Below are positions 43,607-52,781 of a DNA stretch of 64,000 nt, in pieces. The DNA lies in assembly GCA_009837395.1 (NCBI GenBank), contig VXTP01000006.1:1-64000 (forward strand). Reading direction: 5' to 3'. The DNA is from Gemmatimonadota bacterium (GTDB lineage: Bacteria > JAAXHH01). The position numbers and the translations under genes were made by a program. Within the stretch, counting starts at the first letter, position 1; the number at the start of each line of letters is the position of its first letter. Under the pieces are notes generated by a model that worked only from the letters and a program-made list of their open reading frames with translations, had not been told where the DNA came from and ran no database searches.

Positions 43607-45307
43607 ATGCGTTTGTTCATGAAACCACTGGCGAGGATGCTGGCCTCCGCATCCATTGCGGCGATGATGTGCCTGCCTGAAGAGCGGGCGGCCCAGGACC
43701 TCGATTACTCGATCGATGCGTTGATCGACCGGCAAGCGGCAGATATCGATCCGGAGGACATCGCGCTGCTGGTATCGCTGCGGCGCGACCCGCTCGATAT
43801 CAACCGGGCGGACCGTACCGAGTTGGAACAACTCCCGTGGATCACGCCTGCCCTCGCCGGCGCGATCGTGGCCTGGCGGGAAAGACACGGCTCCTTCGGC
43901 AACGCCGGGGAGCTCGTACGGGTTCAGGGGTTCACGCCTGTCCTTGTTTCCCGGATCAGTCCCTTCGTTCGCGTGGTATTAGGCCGCGCGGAGGACGACC
44001 GCAGTCTCGAGACCACCGGGCGCCTGCGCCTGGCCCGGAGCCGCACCGACCGTCCCGACGCACCGGGAAACGGCATCCTGGGTGTGCAGGCGGATATCGG
44101 ACTGGGAAACAGGTTCAAGCTGGGAGGCCGGGGCGAACGCCGGGACCGGGGCGGCGAAACCAGGTGGAGGTCCGGATACGTGGAATTCGGCGGATCGGCT
44201 ACTTCCCGCAGGCTGATCCTCGGGTATTTTGAAATGGATTTCGGCCAGGGACTGATATGGCGCAGCCATTCGATCCGGCCTTCCACGGCCAGTCTCAGCG
44301 CGTCGGTGAAACGCCGCATCCGTGGCCTTCGGCCCGTGCGGACGACCTATGCATCCGGCGCACGACGCGGTATGGCCATGCGGATTGACCGCCGAGGTTT
44401 CAACCTGACGGGGATCCTCTCGCGGGCCGATTCGGGCAAATGGGAGCCAGGCGGCCGCCTGGGTTGGAGCCGGAACAGTGGGTTGGTCGGTATCTCGGTC
44501 CTGCAGTCGGACGGTAGCCTGCGTGTTGGTACGGACCTGGACTACCTCTACGGCGGCACGAATCTGTTCGGTGAGATGGCGATCGACGGCGAGGGTTACC
44601 AGACCGTTCAGGCAGGCATGGTCTGGAGCATGGAGGGCGTGGAAGGCGGGCTGACCTTCCACCGCCAGCCGGATGCCAGATTAATTGAGAAAACCGAAAG
44701 GACATGGCAGAGTCTGCTGTTGCGCTGGCGGCCGGATCGCCGGACCACGCTTCAACTGAGCGTCGAACCCCGGTTGACCTACCTGGAACTGTACCGGCGC
44801 AGCACCATGCGGTTTCGCCGTAGAGTGGGGCGCGGTGTCATAGCCTCCGGAGTCTGGCGCCGTGAAATGGATGAGCGGCAGGCCACCGGATCGGCCCTGC
44901 TGGATACCTGGCGGGGACAGGTGGCCTGGCGCGTGCCGGCTCGGGTCCAGTGGCGGGCCCGCTACGAGCGGCGCGGCCGATATGGACTAAAGCCCGAACA
45001 CGATATGCGGCTGTACATGCGGTACCGGTCCAGGGACCGCTTCAGCCTGTCCGCGCAGTGGGAATACACACTGTCCGAGTTTCCCGCGCCGGAGATCGCG
45101 TTAGCCGGGTTTCCTGATCCGGAATCCTCGGCATCCCTGTTCAGGTCCAATCACCGGGAGCGATGGGTTATCCTGCTGTACGGACCGGTCGGACCGGGCG
45201 TTTCAACCCTGATTCGCTACACGCGGACTCGCCAGACCCGTTACGATCAACTCAAGGTACCCATCGTCGAAACACGGTGGGTTCTGCAGTTGAATGCGCG
45301 GTGGTGA
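43607..45307 (+). CDS. Outer-membrane barrel protein with ComEA-like helix-hairpin-helix domain
   Basis: A 566-residue protein with a signal peptide (about 1-28). Residues 61-124 are a ComEA-type tandem helix-hairpin-helix domain: 'LDINRADRTELEQLPWI' and 'RERHGSFGNAGELVRVQGF', which in ComEA binds DNA in the periplasm. The remaining 430 residues are a probable beta-barrel of Arg/Tyr-rich amphipathic strands, ending '...LQLNARW'. The ATG at 43607 follows the previous stop by 1 nt; a TTG at 43598 would overlap it. The combination suggests DNA handling at the outer membrane, or a structural plug; this is inference. Confidence 0.82.
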   Translation: MRLFMKPLARMLASASIAAMMCLPEERAAQDLDYSIDALIDRQAADIDPEDIALLVSLRRDPLDINRADRTELEQLPWITPALAGAIVAWRERHGSFGNAGELVRVQGFTPVLVSRISPFVRVVLGRAEDDRSLETTGRLRLARSRTDRPDAPGNGILGVQADIGLGNRFKLGGRGERRDRGGETRWRSGYVEFGGSATSRRLILGYFEMDFGQGLIWRSHSIRPSTASLSASVKRRIRGLRPVRTTYASGARRGMAMRIDRRGFNLTGILSRADSGKWEPGGRLGWSRNSGLVGISVLQSDGSLRVGTDLDYLYGGTNLFGEMAIDGEGYQTVQAGMVWSMEGVEGGLTFHRQPDARLIEKTERTWQSLLLRWRPDRRTTLQLSVEPRLTYLELYRRSTMRFRRRVGRGVIASGVWRREMDERQATGSALLDTWRGQVAWRVPARVQWRARYERRGRYGLKPEHDMRLYMRYRSRDRFSLSAQWEYTLSEFPAPEIALAGFPDPESSASLFRSNHRERWVILLYGPVGPGVSTLIRYTRTRQTRYDQLKVPIVETRWVLQLNARW

Positions 45308-45438
45308 ATGGGTAAAGAAGTGTGAGAAGATGTCCAGTTCAGGGGTTTTGTGTGGGTGTTTAACAGCCGTACGTATGACAACAGGACTAGAAATCGGGTA
45401 CGCTTAAGCCCGTGTTTCCAACCAACTCGGAGCAAATC

Positions 45439-45711
45439 ATGACCGTTTACCTGGAAGACCGGGTCACGAAACTTGAAAAACAGTACGACCACATCGTAAC
45501 ATGTCTTGCGGGGCTTGCAGATTCGTTTGTTAAACTCGACAAACGGATGGATGCGCTGGAACAGAAGGTTGACGGTCTGGAACAGAAAGTAGATCGTCTT
45601 GAGCAAAGAGTAGACCGACTCGAGCAGAAGGTTGACGGTCTTGAGCAGAAGGTTGACGGTCTTGAGCGGAAGGTTGACCGTATTCTGGAGATCATTCAGT
45701 CTAATCAGTGA
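45439..45711 (+). CDS. Small coiled-coil protein with heptad/minisatellite repeat
   Basis: A 90-residue protein. The ATG at 45439 has GGAG 6 nt upstream; a GTG at 45412 is less likely. From about residue 37 it is a regular seven-residue repeat of the type L-E-Q-K-V-D-G, six units, giving an uninterrupted coiled coil. The N-terminal part ('RVTKLEKQYDHIVTCL') is also helical. No signal peptide. Short coiled-coil proteins of this kind are common and their function is unknown. Confidence 0.7.
   Translation: MTVYLEDRVTKLEKQYDHIVTCLAGLADSFVKLDKRMDALEQKVDGLEQKVDRLEQRVDRLEQKVDGLEQKVDGLERKVDRILEIIQSNQ
45555..45680 (+). repeat. 21-bp coding minisatellite
   Basis: Six 21-nt units, each encoding one heptad, lie in the coiled-coil gene. 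Units differ at a few positions (GGT/CGT, AAG/AGA/CGG), so the array is old enough to have diverged but still in frame. Copy number may vary between strains. Confidence 0.85.
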
Positions 45712-45776
45712 TGTATTGGAAACAGAACTGCTCACCGTACTTTGATGACAGGCCATAGACTGTGATAGCGGCAGAA

Positions 45777-46607
45777 TCAATCCGCCCGCCCATTGAGGAT
45801 GACGCGCCCCAGTAGTTCACAGGCCAGTTTCGCGGCGACGATCGCCGTCCCGCCGTCTCGGTCCAGCTTGGGATTGAGCTCGACCACATCGCCGCCGACC
45901 ACGTACGGCGCCCGCATCGCGGCAATGACCTCGAGCACCTGGCGCACGCTCAGTCCGCCCGGCTCGGGATGGGAGACGCCAGGCGCGAAACCGGGGTCGA
46001 GCGCATCGACGTCCATCGAGATGTAGACCGGCGTGTCGAACGCCAGCGCGGGAACCGGTCCGGTGGAGTAGGCGGGGATCACCTCGACGTTGTGTCGCTT
46101 CGCCGCGTCGTGCTGCGCGGGGGTGAAGCTGCGAATGCCGACCTGGACCAGCCGCTCGACCAGACCGTCTTCCAGGATGCGGGCCATGGGACAGGCGTGC
46201 GAAAATCTATTGCCTTCGAAGTCGGGGTACAGATCCGGGTGCGCGTCGAAGTGCAGCAGGCTGATCCGACCGTGCTTCGCGGCGAAAGCCCGAACTACGG
46301 GATAGGTGACTGCATGATCACCGCCCAGGACGACGAGTCGCGGCGTTTCACACAGTGCCCGGCTCACTCCGCGTTCGATGACATCGATGGGTTCGCGCGT
46401 GCCCTTTTCGTCCGGGACGTCGAGATCGCCGTGGTCGAGCACGCTGTCACTCGGCCACACGCGCACGCCGGATTCGGCGTAGGGATTGCCGGATTCTGAC
46501 CCGAGGGCGGTCCTGATCGCGGGCGGCGCGGCGGCTGGACCGCGTCGAAAGGTCGAATTCGCATCGAAACCGACCCCCAGCAGGCCGACTTTCACGTTAT
46601 CGATCAT
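45777..46607 (-). CDS. Ureohydrolase (agmatinase/arginase family)
   Basis: A 276-residue manganese ureohydrolase. Metal ligands are complete: His98 (GGDHAV), Asp121, His123 and Asp125 (FDAHPD), and Asp199 and Asp201 (SMDVDALDP). It hydrolyses a guanidino compound (agmatine, arginine, or formiminoglutamate), releasing urea or formamide. The subfamily cannot be settled by eye; 'DLDVPDE' and the overall length suggest agmatinase or a relative. It stands alone, divergent from the cobalamin-controlled receptor gene. Confidence 0.9.
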   Translation of the reverse strand: MIDNVKVGLLGVGFDANSTFRRGPAAAPPAIRTALGSESGNPYAESGVRVWPSDSVLDHGDLDVPDEKGTREPIDVIERGVSRALCETPRLVVLGGDHAVTYPVVRAFAAKHGRISLLHFDAHPDLYPDFEGNRFSHACPMARILEDGLVERLVQVGIRSFTPAQHDAAKRHNVEVIPAYSTGPVPALAFDTPVYISMDVDALDPGFAPGVSHPEPGGLSVRQVLEVIAAMRAPYVVGGDVVELNPKLDRDGGTAIVAAKLACELLGRVILNGRAD

Positions 46608-46739
46608 TGTGTTTGTCCCGTTCGAACTCTATGCTCTTTTTACATTCCGAATATTGTAGTGCATGAATTGCAGTGCCTTGGAAAGTAGTCACGGAGCGGT
46701 GGGTACCTCAAGAAAATTTACACTTTTCGTTTGATCTCC

Positions 46740-46936
46740 CGTTGCAGTGGCATTACAATGACAGAAGCAGGTGAGAAGTTGGGAAGACGGTGCGAATCCG
46801 TCGCGGACCCGTCGCTGTGACCGGGGACGAAAGCCGCATCATGAGCCTTAAGGGCTCGAGCCACTGTTCCGAACGGAATGGGAAGGCGCGGTGAGTAGAA
46901 CGATCCGGAAGCCAGAAGACCGACCTGCGCCATAGT
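46740..46936 (+). ncRNA. Cobalamin riboswitch
   Basis: The conserved elements are in order: GGTGCGAATCCG at 46789-46800, 'GTCGCTGTGACCGGGGA' from 46811, the B12-box GCCACTG at 46860-46866, GGGAAGGCG near 46880, and GGAAGCCAGAAGACCGACCTGCG at 46907-46929. This is the cobalamin (AdoCbl-type) aptamer. It lies upstream of a BtuB-like receptor, the expected target: with enough B12 the receptor is switched off. Confidence 0.93.
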
Positions 46937-47075
46937 TTTCATCGGCACTTCCGTGGACTGAAGTCGTCCGGTGTACATGGATAATGGAATGCGTGGCCAT
47001 CCGGCGTAGACGCTCCGGCTTAGTGTCCCGGGGGCGTGGTATAGCGCGGGCCATGCTCCGAGGATGATAAACGGC

Positions 47076-47112
47076 ATCCCCGTATCTGACATCGTCAGGT
47101 GCGGGGATTTTT
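47076..47112 (+). terminator. Riboswitch-associated intrinsic terminator
   Basis: The stem ATCCCCG (47076-47082) pairs with CGGGGAT (47102-47108), enclosing a nested CTGAC/GTCAG hairpin (47086-47098) and followed by a T-run at 47108-47112. It lies between the aptamer and the receptor start, as expected for transcriptional control. Confidence 0.85.
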
Positions 47113-47224
47113 GTTTAATGGGAGGACACCTTGTAAAACAGTCTGATGCCAGTAATCAGAAAGCCCGGATTTGAGTCACTATATCGCTAAGCCGCGAACC
47201 ATTTACCAGGTCAGGAGACCAAGA

Positions 47225-49171
47225 ATGAAATACCTACGAAGCACCATTAAATCCGTGTTCTGTTTGATCCTGCTTTCCGCCATGCCAGGATTCGCCCAGG
47301 ATGCGCAGGATACGCAGGATGCACAGGATACGTCGGACCAGGCGCCCAGGTACATTCTGGACACCGTAGTTGTAACGGGCAACAAGATTGAAACACCCCT
47401 GCGGCAGGTCTCGAGTTCGATCGCTATAATCACCGCGGAAGACATGGCGCGCAGCGGTCAGACGACGGTCGCTGAAGTGTTGCGAGACATAGGAGGAATG
47501 AGCGTAGCGCAGAACGGGGGACCGGGCAAGAACGCGTCTGTTTTCCTTCGCGGCGCCGAATCGGCCTACACCCTGTTTCTGATCGACGGCGTCGAAGTGA
47601 ACGATCCCATGTCTCCGGGACGCAGCTACAGCCCGGCGCATATGACCGTCGACCAGGTTGAGCGGATCGAGGTGCTGTACGGGTCCCAGAGCACGCTCTA
47701 CGGATCGGATGCCATCGCGGGCGTAGTGAACATCATTACGAAGCAGGGGGAAGGTCCGCCGAAGATCGATGCCACCATCGAGGGCGGCGCGCTGGGTACG
47801 TTTCGAAGCCGGGTGGGGTTGAGCGAGGGCACGACAGTCTACCGGTATGCGATGGACGGCTCGTTCCTCAATACGAGGGGTATTTCGTCAAACGCCCTGG
47901 GGAACATGGAAGAAGACGGATACCGGAATACCACGCTGGGCGGCCGGTTCGGGGCGACGCCTGCCGCCGGCGCTTCGGTAGATCTCAACGTCCGGTACAC
48001 GGACGGCCGCGCCGATATCGACAACGGAACCGGCCCCAATGGAGACGATCCGAACCGGATAAACACATCCAGGCAACTATTTGTCAGGCCCTCCGCGACC
48101 CTCGAGCGCTGGTCGCAACGATGGAAACAGACGCTGGGCTACAGCCTGGTCGACCACAGCAGGGAGGATGACAATCCGGTGGACGCCAACCAGGAAACGG
48201 CCGCGAATTCCACGTTCGACGCCCGGTTGCACAAAGTGGACTGGCAGCACACGCTGTTACTGGCCGAGGGGAATACCGTCGTGTTCGGAGCGGAAACCGA
48301 ATCAGAACAAGGAGAATCGGAATCCAGGGGGTCGTTTTCGAGCAAGTTCGACCGGCGGACGGCGAGGATGACGGGCGTCTACCTGCAGGAGTTACTGCAG
48401 TATGGCGACGCGTTGTTCGCCGCCGCGGGTGTCCGGGTCGATCACCACGACCGGTTCGGATCCGAAGTCACCTATAATCTCGCACCAAACGTGTTCTTTC
48501 AGGAGACGGGAACCAGGATAAAGGGCGCATACGGTACGGGTTACAAGGCGCCTTCGCTGTTCCAGCTGTATTCATCCTTCGGTGATTCCACGCTTCAAGC
48601 GGGTACGAGCAAAAGCTGGGAAGCGGGGATCGAACAGTATACGGCTGACCAGCGTCTTGCGGCCGGTGTGACGTACTTCGACAATACCTACGATAACATG
48701 GTCGGATGGGATAGTGCGACCTCCAGTTACAAGAACGTCTTCAAGGCAACGAGCAAGGGCGTGGAGTTGACCGGCAGGTATTCGGGGAGCGCGGGAACAT
48801 CTCTGCGGGCCTACTACACCTTTACCGATTCAAAGGACCACGAATCGGATGAGCAGTTGTTGCGGCGGCCGCGGCACAGCGGCGGGATCGTATTGGATCA
48901 GCGGGTACGGCCGGGGTTCGACCTGAACCTGAGTTACCGGTTCGCGGGGGAACGGCGGGATAACGACTTTTCCACCTGGCCTGCGACACCGGTTACGTTG
49001 GACGGCTACGGGATCGTGAATGTCGCCGCCAACTGGAAGATCACGCCGAACTTTCAACTGTTCGGCCGGGTCGACAATCTCTTCGATACGAAGTACGAGG
49101 AGGTCCTGGGCTACGGGACCGTGGGCATTACGGGCTACCTGGGTATCCGGGTAGGGTACGGCGGAAATTGA
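47225..49171 (+). CDS. TonB-dependent receptor, BtuB-like (vitamin B12)
   Basis: A 648-residue outer-membrane receptor. The ATG at 47225 has AGGAG 7 nt upstream and starts a good signal peptide ('MKYLRSTIKSVFCLILL'). After an acidic linker, the TonB-box region 'DTVVVTGNKIE' precedes the plug domain ('IAIITAEDM...', 'VFLRGAESAYTLFLIDGVEV', 'YGSQSTLYGSDAIAGVVNI'), then a 22-strand-type barrel. The plug pattern is BtuB-like. Control by the cobalamin riboswitch upstream makes B12 or cobinamide the likely ligand. No BtuC/D/F genes are in the window. Confidence 0.92.
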   Translation: MKYLRSTIKSVFCLILLSAMPGFAQDAQDTQDAQDTSDQAPRYILDTVVVTGNKIETPLRQVSSSIAIITAEDMARSGQTTVAEVLRDIGGMSVAQNGGPGKNASVFLRGAESAYTLFLIDGVEVNDPMSPGRSYSPAHMTVDQVERIEVLYGSQSTLYGSDAIAGVVNIITKQGEGPPKIDATIEGGALGTFRSRVGLSEGTTVYRYAMDGSFLNTRGISSNALGNMEEDGYRNTTLGGRFGATPAAGASVDLNVRYTDGRADIDNGTGPNGDDPNRINTSRQLFVRPSATLERWSQRWKQTLGYSLVDHSREDDNPVDANQETAANSTFDARLHKVDWQHTLLLAEGNTVVFGAETESEQGESESRGSFSSKFDRRTARMTGVYLQELLQYGDALFAAAGVRVDHHDRFGSEVTYNLAPNVFFQETGTRIKGAYGTGYKAPSLFQLYSSFGDSTLQAGTSKSWEAGIEQYTADQRLAAGVTYFDNTYDNMVGWDSATSSYKNVFKATSKGVELTGRYSGSAGTSLRAYYTFTDSKDHESDEQLLRRPRHSGGIVLDQRVRPGFDLNLSYRFAGERRDNDFSTWPATPVTLDGYGIVNVAANWKITPNFQLFGRVDNLFDTKYEEVLGYGTVGITGYLGIRVGYGGN

Positions 49172-49227
49172 GCAGGCGGTAGCTGGGACCGCGACAGCTG
49201 AGACTGCGGCCTGGCGAAGTGGCCAGA

Positions 49228-50346
49228 CTACACTTTGTCTCGCCCGATGCCCAGTTCGTCCATGATTTCCTGAATGGCGGACCAGACGGGCGGATCGATT
49301 TCGATGCCTTGGACCGTTTGCTGCTCCCGCTTGCGACGCGCGCCTTCGCCCGGTACCCGGATTTCGTCAACGCCGGGCGCCTTGTGCGCGCCTTTGATGC
49401 TTTCCACGAGCCGATCCACTTCAGCGGATAGGGCGACCCTAGAAACAAACATCTCCGGATCGATGACGAGGATGAACAGGGCGTTCTGGTCGAGGTCCTC
49501 AGGAGATCGGCCGCTGCAGCCCGCGCCGCTCAGACCGCCGGTCAACACATCGACCAGTATGCTCAGCGCGAAGCCTTTGTGTCCTGCGAGCAGACTGCCC
49601 AAGGGCAGAATCGCCGCCCGTCTGGGCGTTGCGAAATAGTCCTCGGCATCCGTTGTAGTCCGCCCATCGCCGTCGATGAGCCAACCGTCGGGCACCGCCT
49701 GGCCCTTGTTCCGAAGCATCTTCAGCCCGCCCTCGGACGTAACGCCCGTGGAGATGTCGATGAGGATCGGGTCGCCGCTTTCCCTGGGGATGCCGACGGC
49801 CATGGGATTGGTGCTCATCAGGGGCGAGGTCGCGCCCCACGGCGCCACGCAGGGATTGCCCCCGGCGTCGTTGGTCATGAGCAGTGCGATGTAGCCCTCT
49901 TTCGCCGGCTGTTCCACGTATCCCCCCAGCCGGGCGATGTCGTTGGCGTTCACGACGCTCGCGCAGCCGACACCCGTCGCAGCGGCCTTGCCGATGGCGC
50001 GCTTCATGGCCTCGGTGGCCGTCCAGGGGCCCATGCCCATGTTGGCGTCCAGGTGCACGGTGGAGACGGTTTCCCCCAGGACGTCCAGTGGTGCGCCCGG
50101 GATCATGTTGCCCGCGCGGATCCCTTCCGTGTACATGGTGATCCGCATGACGCCGTGGGAGTGGTAGCCGGAGAGCGAGGCTTCCATGAGCCGGTCGACG
50201 ACTACCTGCCTTTCCTCGCCTTCAAGCCCCAGGCGTTCGAAGATGCGGTCCATGGTCCGGGCCAGCCGGTCCGGTTCGATGCGGACGGGACGCGGGTCGG
50301 ATTGGGATCTGTGCTCCGCTGGGGACCTGTGCTCCGATGCGGACAT
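49228..50346 (-). CDS. Malate/L-lactate dehydrogenase family protein (Ldh_2)
   Basis: A 372-residue NAD(P)-dependent oxidoreductase of the Ldh_2 family (malate, ureidoglycolate, delta-1-piperideine-2-carboxylate reductases). The ATG at 50346 begins a Ser/His-rich tail; the frame upstream is Arg-rich and overlaps the DapA gene, so it is non-coding. Family motifs: 'GYHSHGVMRI' with His62 and His64, 'NANDIARLGGYVEQ' near 125, 'STNPMAVGIP' near 175, 'DISTGVTSEGG', and 'GHKGFALSILVDVL' near 270. It lies 38 nt after the DapA-family gene. Confidence 0.88.
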   Translation of the reverse strand: MSASEHRSPAEHRSQSDPRPVRIEPDRLARTMDRIFERLGLEGEERQVVVDRLMEASLSGYHSHGVMRITMYTEGIRAGNMIPGAPLDVLGETVSTVHLDANMGMGPWTATEAMKRAIGKAAATGVGCASVVNANDIARLGGYVEQPAKEGYIALLMTNDAGGNPCVAPWGATSPLMSTNPMAVGIPRESGDPILIDISTGVTSEGGLKMLRNKGQAVPDGWLIDGDGRTTTDAEDYFATPRRAAILPLGSLLAGHKGFALSILVDVLTGGLSGAGCSGRSPEDLDQNALFILVIDPEMFVSRVALSAEVDRLVESIKGAHKAPGVDEIRVPGEGARRKREQQTVQGIEIDPPVWSAIQEIMDELGIGRDKV

Positions 50347-50384
50347 GTTCGATGTTTCCTCTATCCTGTGCGGTCCTTGCCGTA

Positions 50385-51275
50385 CTAACCGTCCAGCGCG
50401 CCCAGGAGCGCAAGGCCTTCTTCGATGCTCCGCTTCTGTTCGTCGGTCGCTTCCTGCATGGGTGCGCGGGGAAACCTGCCGGGACAGCCCTGCAGCGTCT
50501 GGGCATGCTTGGTACAGGCCGGCAGGTTCGTTCCCGCCATGGCGTTCCAGAGTCGCAGGAGTTTTCGGTGCAGATCGAGGGCCCGCGCGTGATCGCCCGC
50601 CTGTACCGCGTCCCATACATCCACCGAGGCCCGGGGCGCGGCCGTCAGGATGGCCGCTATCGATCCGCGTGCGCCCAGGGTGTAAGCCGAGTACATCAGG
50701 GCGTCCACGGCGCAGAAGAGCAGGTGTTCCGGGTCGGCCATGATCATCAGGTCGGCGAACAGCTTCAGGTCGCCGGCGCTCTGCTTGACGCCGACCACGC
50801 CGGGAACCTCGTCCATGATCCGGCAGAGCAGTTCCGGCGAGAGGTAGCTCCAGGGCACCACGTTGTAGATGATGATGGGCTGATCCACTTCCTCGCCCAT
50901 CACCCTGAAATGCTCCTGCATGGCATCGTCGTCCGGGCGGAAGAGGTAGTGGACCGGAGTAACCTGGAGCGCGGCCACGTCGAGATCGGCGATGGCCTGT
51001 CCCCGCCGGACCGCATCGCGGGTGCTGTCGACGATGATGCCGGCGATGATCGGCACGCGTCCGGCCGCCGCGTCCAGGGTCGTGTCCACGAGTCCGCGGA
51101 ACTCATCGACGTCAATCGTGTGGCCCTCCCCGGTGCTTCCACCCACCGCGATGCCGTGCGCCCCCTGGTCGATCAACCAGTTGACCTGTTCTTTCATGGC
51201 CCCGAGATCCACGGCGCCGTCCCGGGAGAATGGGGTGGTCGCCGGGGGGATGACGCCCCTCAGGTCATTGAGCAT
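50385..51275 (-). CDS. DapA-family aldolase (dihydrodipicolinate synthase-like)
   Basis: A 296-residue class I aldolase TIM barrel. An AAGGAGGA site inside the longer frame (51290) sets the ATG at 51275. The family motif is GGSTGEG at 45-51; the Schiff-base lysine is Lys164 (VVGVKQSAGD) and the catalytic tyrosine Tyr137 (IIIYNVV). It is probably not the lysine-pathway enzyme but a catabolic relative (for example a 2-keto-3-deoxy acid or hydroxyproline-derived substrate aldolase), judged from its transporter and Ldh_2 neighbours. The exact substrate is unknown. Confidence 0.88.
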   Translation of the reverse strand: MLNDLRGVIPPATTPFSRDGAVDLGAMKEQVNWLIDQGAHGIAVGGSTGEGHTIDVDEFRGLVDTTLDAAAGRVPIIAGIIVDSTRDAVRRGQAIADLDVAALQVTPVHYLFRPDDDAMQEHFRVMGEEVDQPIIIYNVVPWSYLSPELLCRIMDEVPGVVGVKQSAGDLKLFADLMIMADPEHLLFCAVDALMYSAYTLGARGSIAAILTAAPRASVDVWDAVQAGDHARALDLHRKLLRLWNAMAGTNLPACTKHAQTLQGCPGRFPRAPMQEATDEQKRSIEEGLALLGALDG

Positions 51276-51364
51276 GTCTTCCTCCTTCATTGGGTTGATG
51301 TTGATGTTGATTTTCAGACTGATTCAGATCTGCGTCTTTGCACGCTGCCTGGTCGATACCGACG

Positions 51365-52759
51365 TCACCCCGCAGTTTCCGTCCCGCGCCGGGACATCAT
51401 GTGCAGCGCCATGATGACCGCGGCCGTTCCGATGCCCCAGGTCGCCGGGGATATGCCGGCCAATCCGCCGCCGTTCGACCCCAGATGCACGAGGATCATC
51501 ACCAGGACGGAACCGGCAATAGTCGCCAGGGCACCATTCGCGTTCGGCCGGGTGGAATACAGTCCCGCGATCAGGGGTACGAAGAGCGCCACGGACAGAA
51601 TGCTGTAGAAGATGGTCAGCGCGGTGATGACGTCCGGCAGCACGGCCGCCAGGACCACGCCCGCGAGTCCCGCGACCACGGCCGTGATCCTGCTGACGGC
51701 CAGCATCCGCTGCTCGGAAGCGCCGGGTTCGATATAGGTCTGGTACAGGTCGCGGCTCAGGGAAGTCGTCAGCATGAAGAGCACGGCGTCCGCGGAACTG
51801 ATCTCGGCGGAGAACACGGCGGCCAGCGTCAGTCCGCCGATCCAGAAGGGCAGGGCATCCATCAGCAGGCGGGGCAGCGCCAGGTCCGGGGAATCCAGGG
51901 ACGGGAAGGCATGGAAGGCCGCCATGCCGAGGAGCGCGGGGATGAAGGCGAAGAGCATCAGGGCGACCGCGTTCGTACAGACGCCCTGCCGGACCGCACG
52001 GGCATCCCGGGCGCCGTAGATCTTCTGCAGAAGTCCCGGCGAGATGATAAAAGCGGGCACCAGGACGATGAAGTAACCCCAGATGCGGGAAGGATCGTCT
52101 CCGAACCAGTTCTCGAAATCGGTCGGCGCCCCGCCCGCGCCGGACAGGAGACCGGCCCCCGAAACGATCAACAGAAAGGCCAGGATGAAGCCGGAGAGTT
52201 TCACCACCAGCTGGACCATGTTGACCCGGGCCGTAGACGTCAGGCCCCCGAAGGTAAAGTACACGACCACCACGGCGCCCCCGGCCAGGCAGGCGACGTA
52301 CTTCGGGATGCCCAGCACGAGGTTGAGGATCCAGGCCAGGGGTATGAGTTGGCCGGCCAGAATGGCCAGCGAACCGAACCACAGCAGCACGGCGATGAGG
52401 CCCCGGACGCCGCGGCTGTACCGGTGCTCGAGGTAATCCCCGACCGTGTACAGGTTCTGTTCCTTGGCCACGCGCCACATGCGGGGCCCCACGGTCAGGC
52501 CCAGGATGAGGCTCCCGATTCCCGCGGAGCCCACCCACCACCACGCCGAGAACCCGTGCGTGTACCCGAGACCCGTGGCACCCACCGTGGAACCGGCGCC
52601 CAGGTTGGCGGCCAGCAGCGTGCCGAACAGCAGCGCGGGAGAAAGCCTCCGGCCGGCCACGAAGAAGTCCTCGGCGCGGCGGACCGATCGCGACGTCCAC
52701 CAGCCGATCGCCATGAGGAATATGGAATAAACGAGGAGGGCGGTTACGTAGGGGGACAT
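51365..52759 (-). CDS. Sodium:solute symporter (SSS family)
   Basis: A 464-residue Na+-coupled symporter with about 13 helices. Helix 1 is 'TALLVYSIFLMAIGWWTSR', followed by 'DFFVAGRRLSPALLFGTLLAANLGAGS', the SSS signature region. 'YTVGDYLEHRYS' near 105 is typical of the family. SSS carriers import sugars, amino acids, carboxylates or urea. It is transcribed ahead of the DapA-family and Ldh_2 genes, so it may import their substrate. Confidence 0.92.
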   Translation of the reverse strand: MSPYVTALLVYSIFLMAIGWWTSRSVRRAEDFFVAGRRLSPALLFGTLLAANLGAGSTVGATGLGYTHGFSAWWWVGSAGIGSLILGLTVGPRMWRVAKEQNLYTVGDYLEHRYSRGVRGLIAVLLWFGSLAILAGQLIPLAWILNLVLGIPKYVACLAGGAVVVVYFTFGGLTSTARVNMVQLVVKLSGFILAFLLIVSGAGLLSGAGGAPTDFENWFGDDPSRIWGYFIVLVPAFIISPGLLQKIYGARDARAVRQGVCTNAVALMLFAFIPALLGMAAFHAFPSLDSPDLALPRLLMDALPFWIGGLTLAAVFSAEISSADAVLFMLTTSLSRDLYQTYIEPGASEQRMLAVSRITAVVAGLAGVVLAAVLPDVITALTIFYSILSVALFVPLIAGLYSTRPNANGALATIAGSVLVMILVHLGSNGGGLAGISPATWGIGTAAVIMALHMMSRRGTETAG

Positions 52760-52781
52760 AGAGCTTCGTTCGCGCTTCCCG

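Noticed and set aside
42780-45307. Type IX secretion system
   Set aside because: A PorV-like protein alone is not enough; no PorK/L/M/N, SprA-like or C-terminal sorting-domain proteins are seen in the window.
45555-45680. CRISPR array
   Set aside because: The units are adjacent 21-nt coding repeats without spacers, encoding heptads of a coiled coil.
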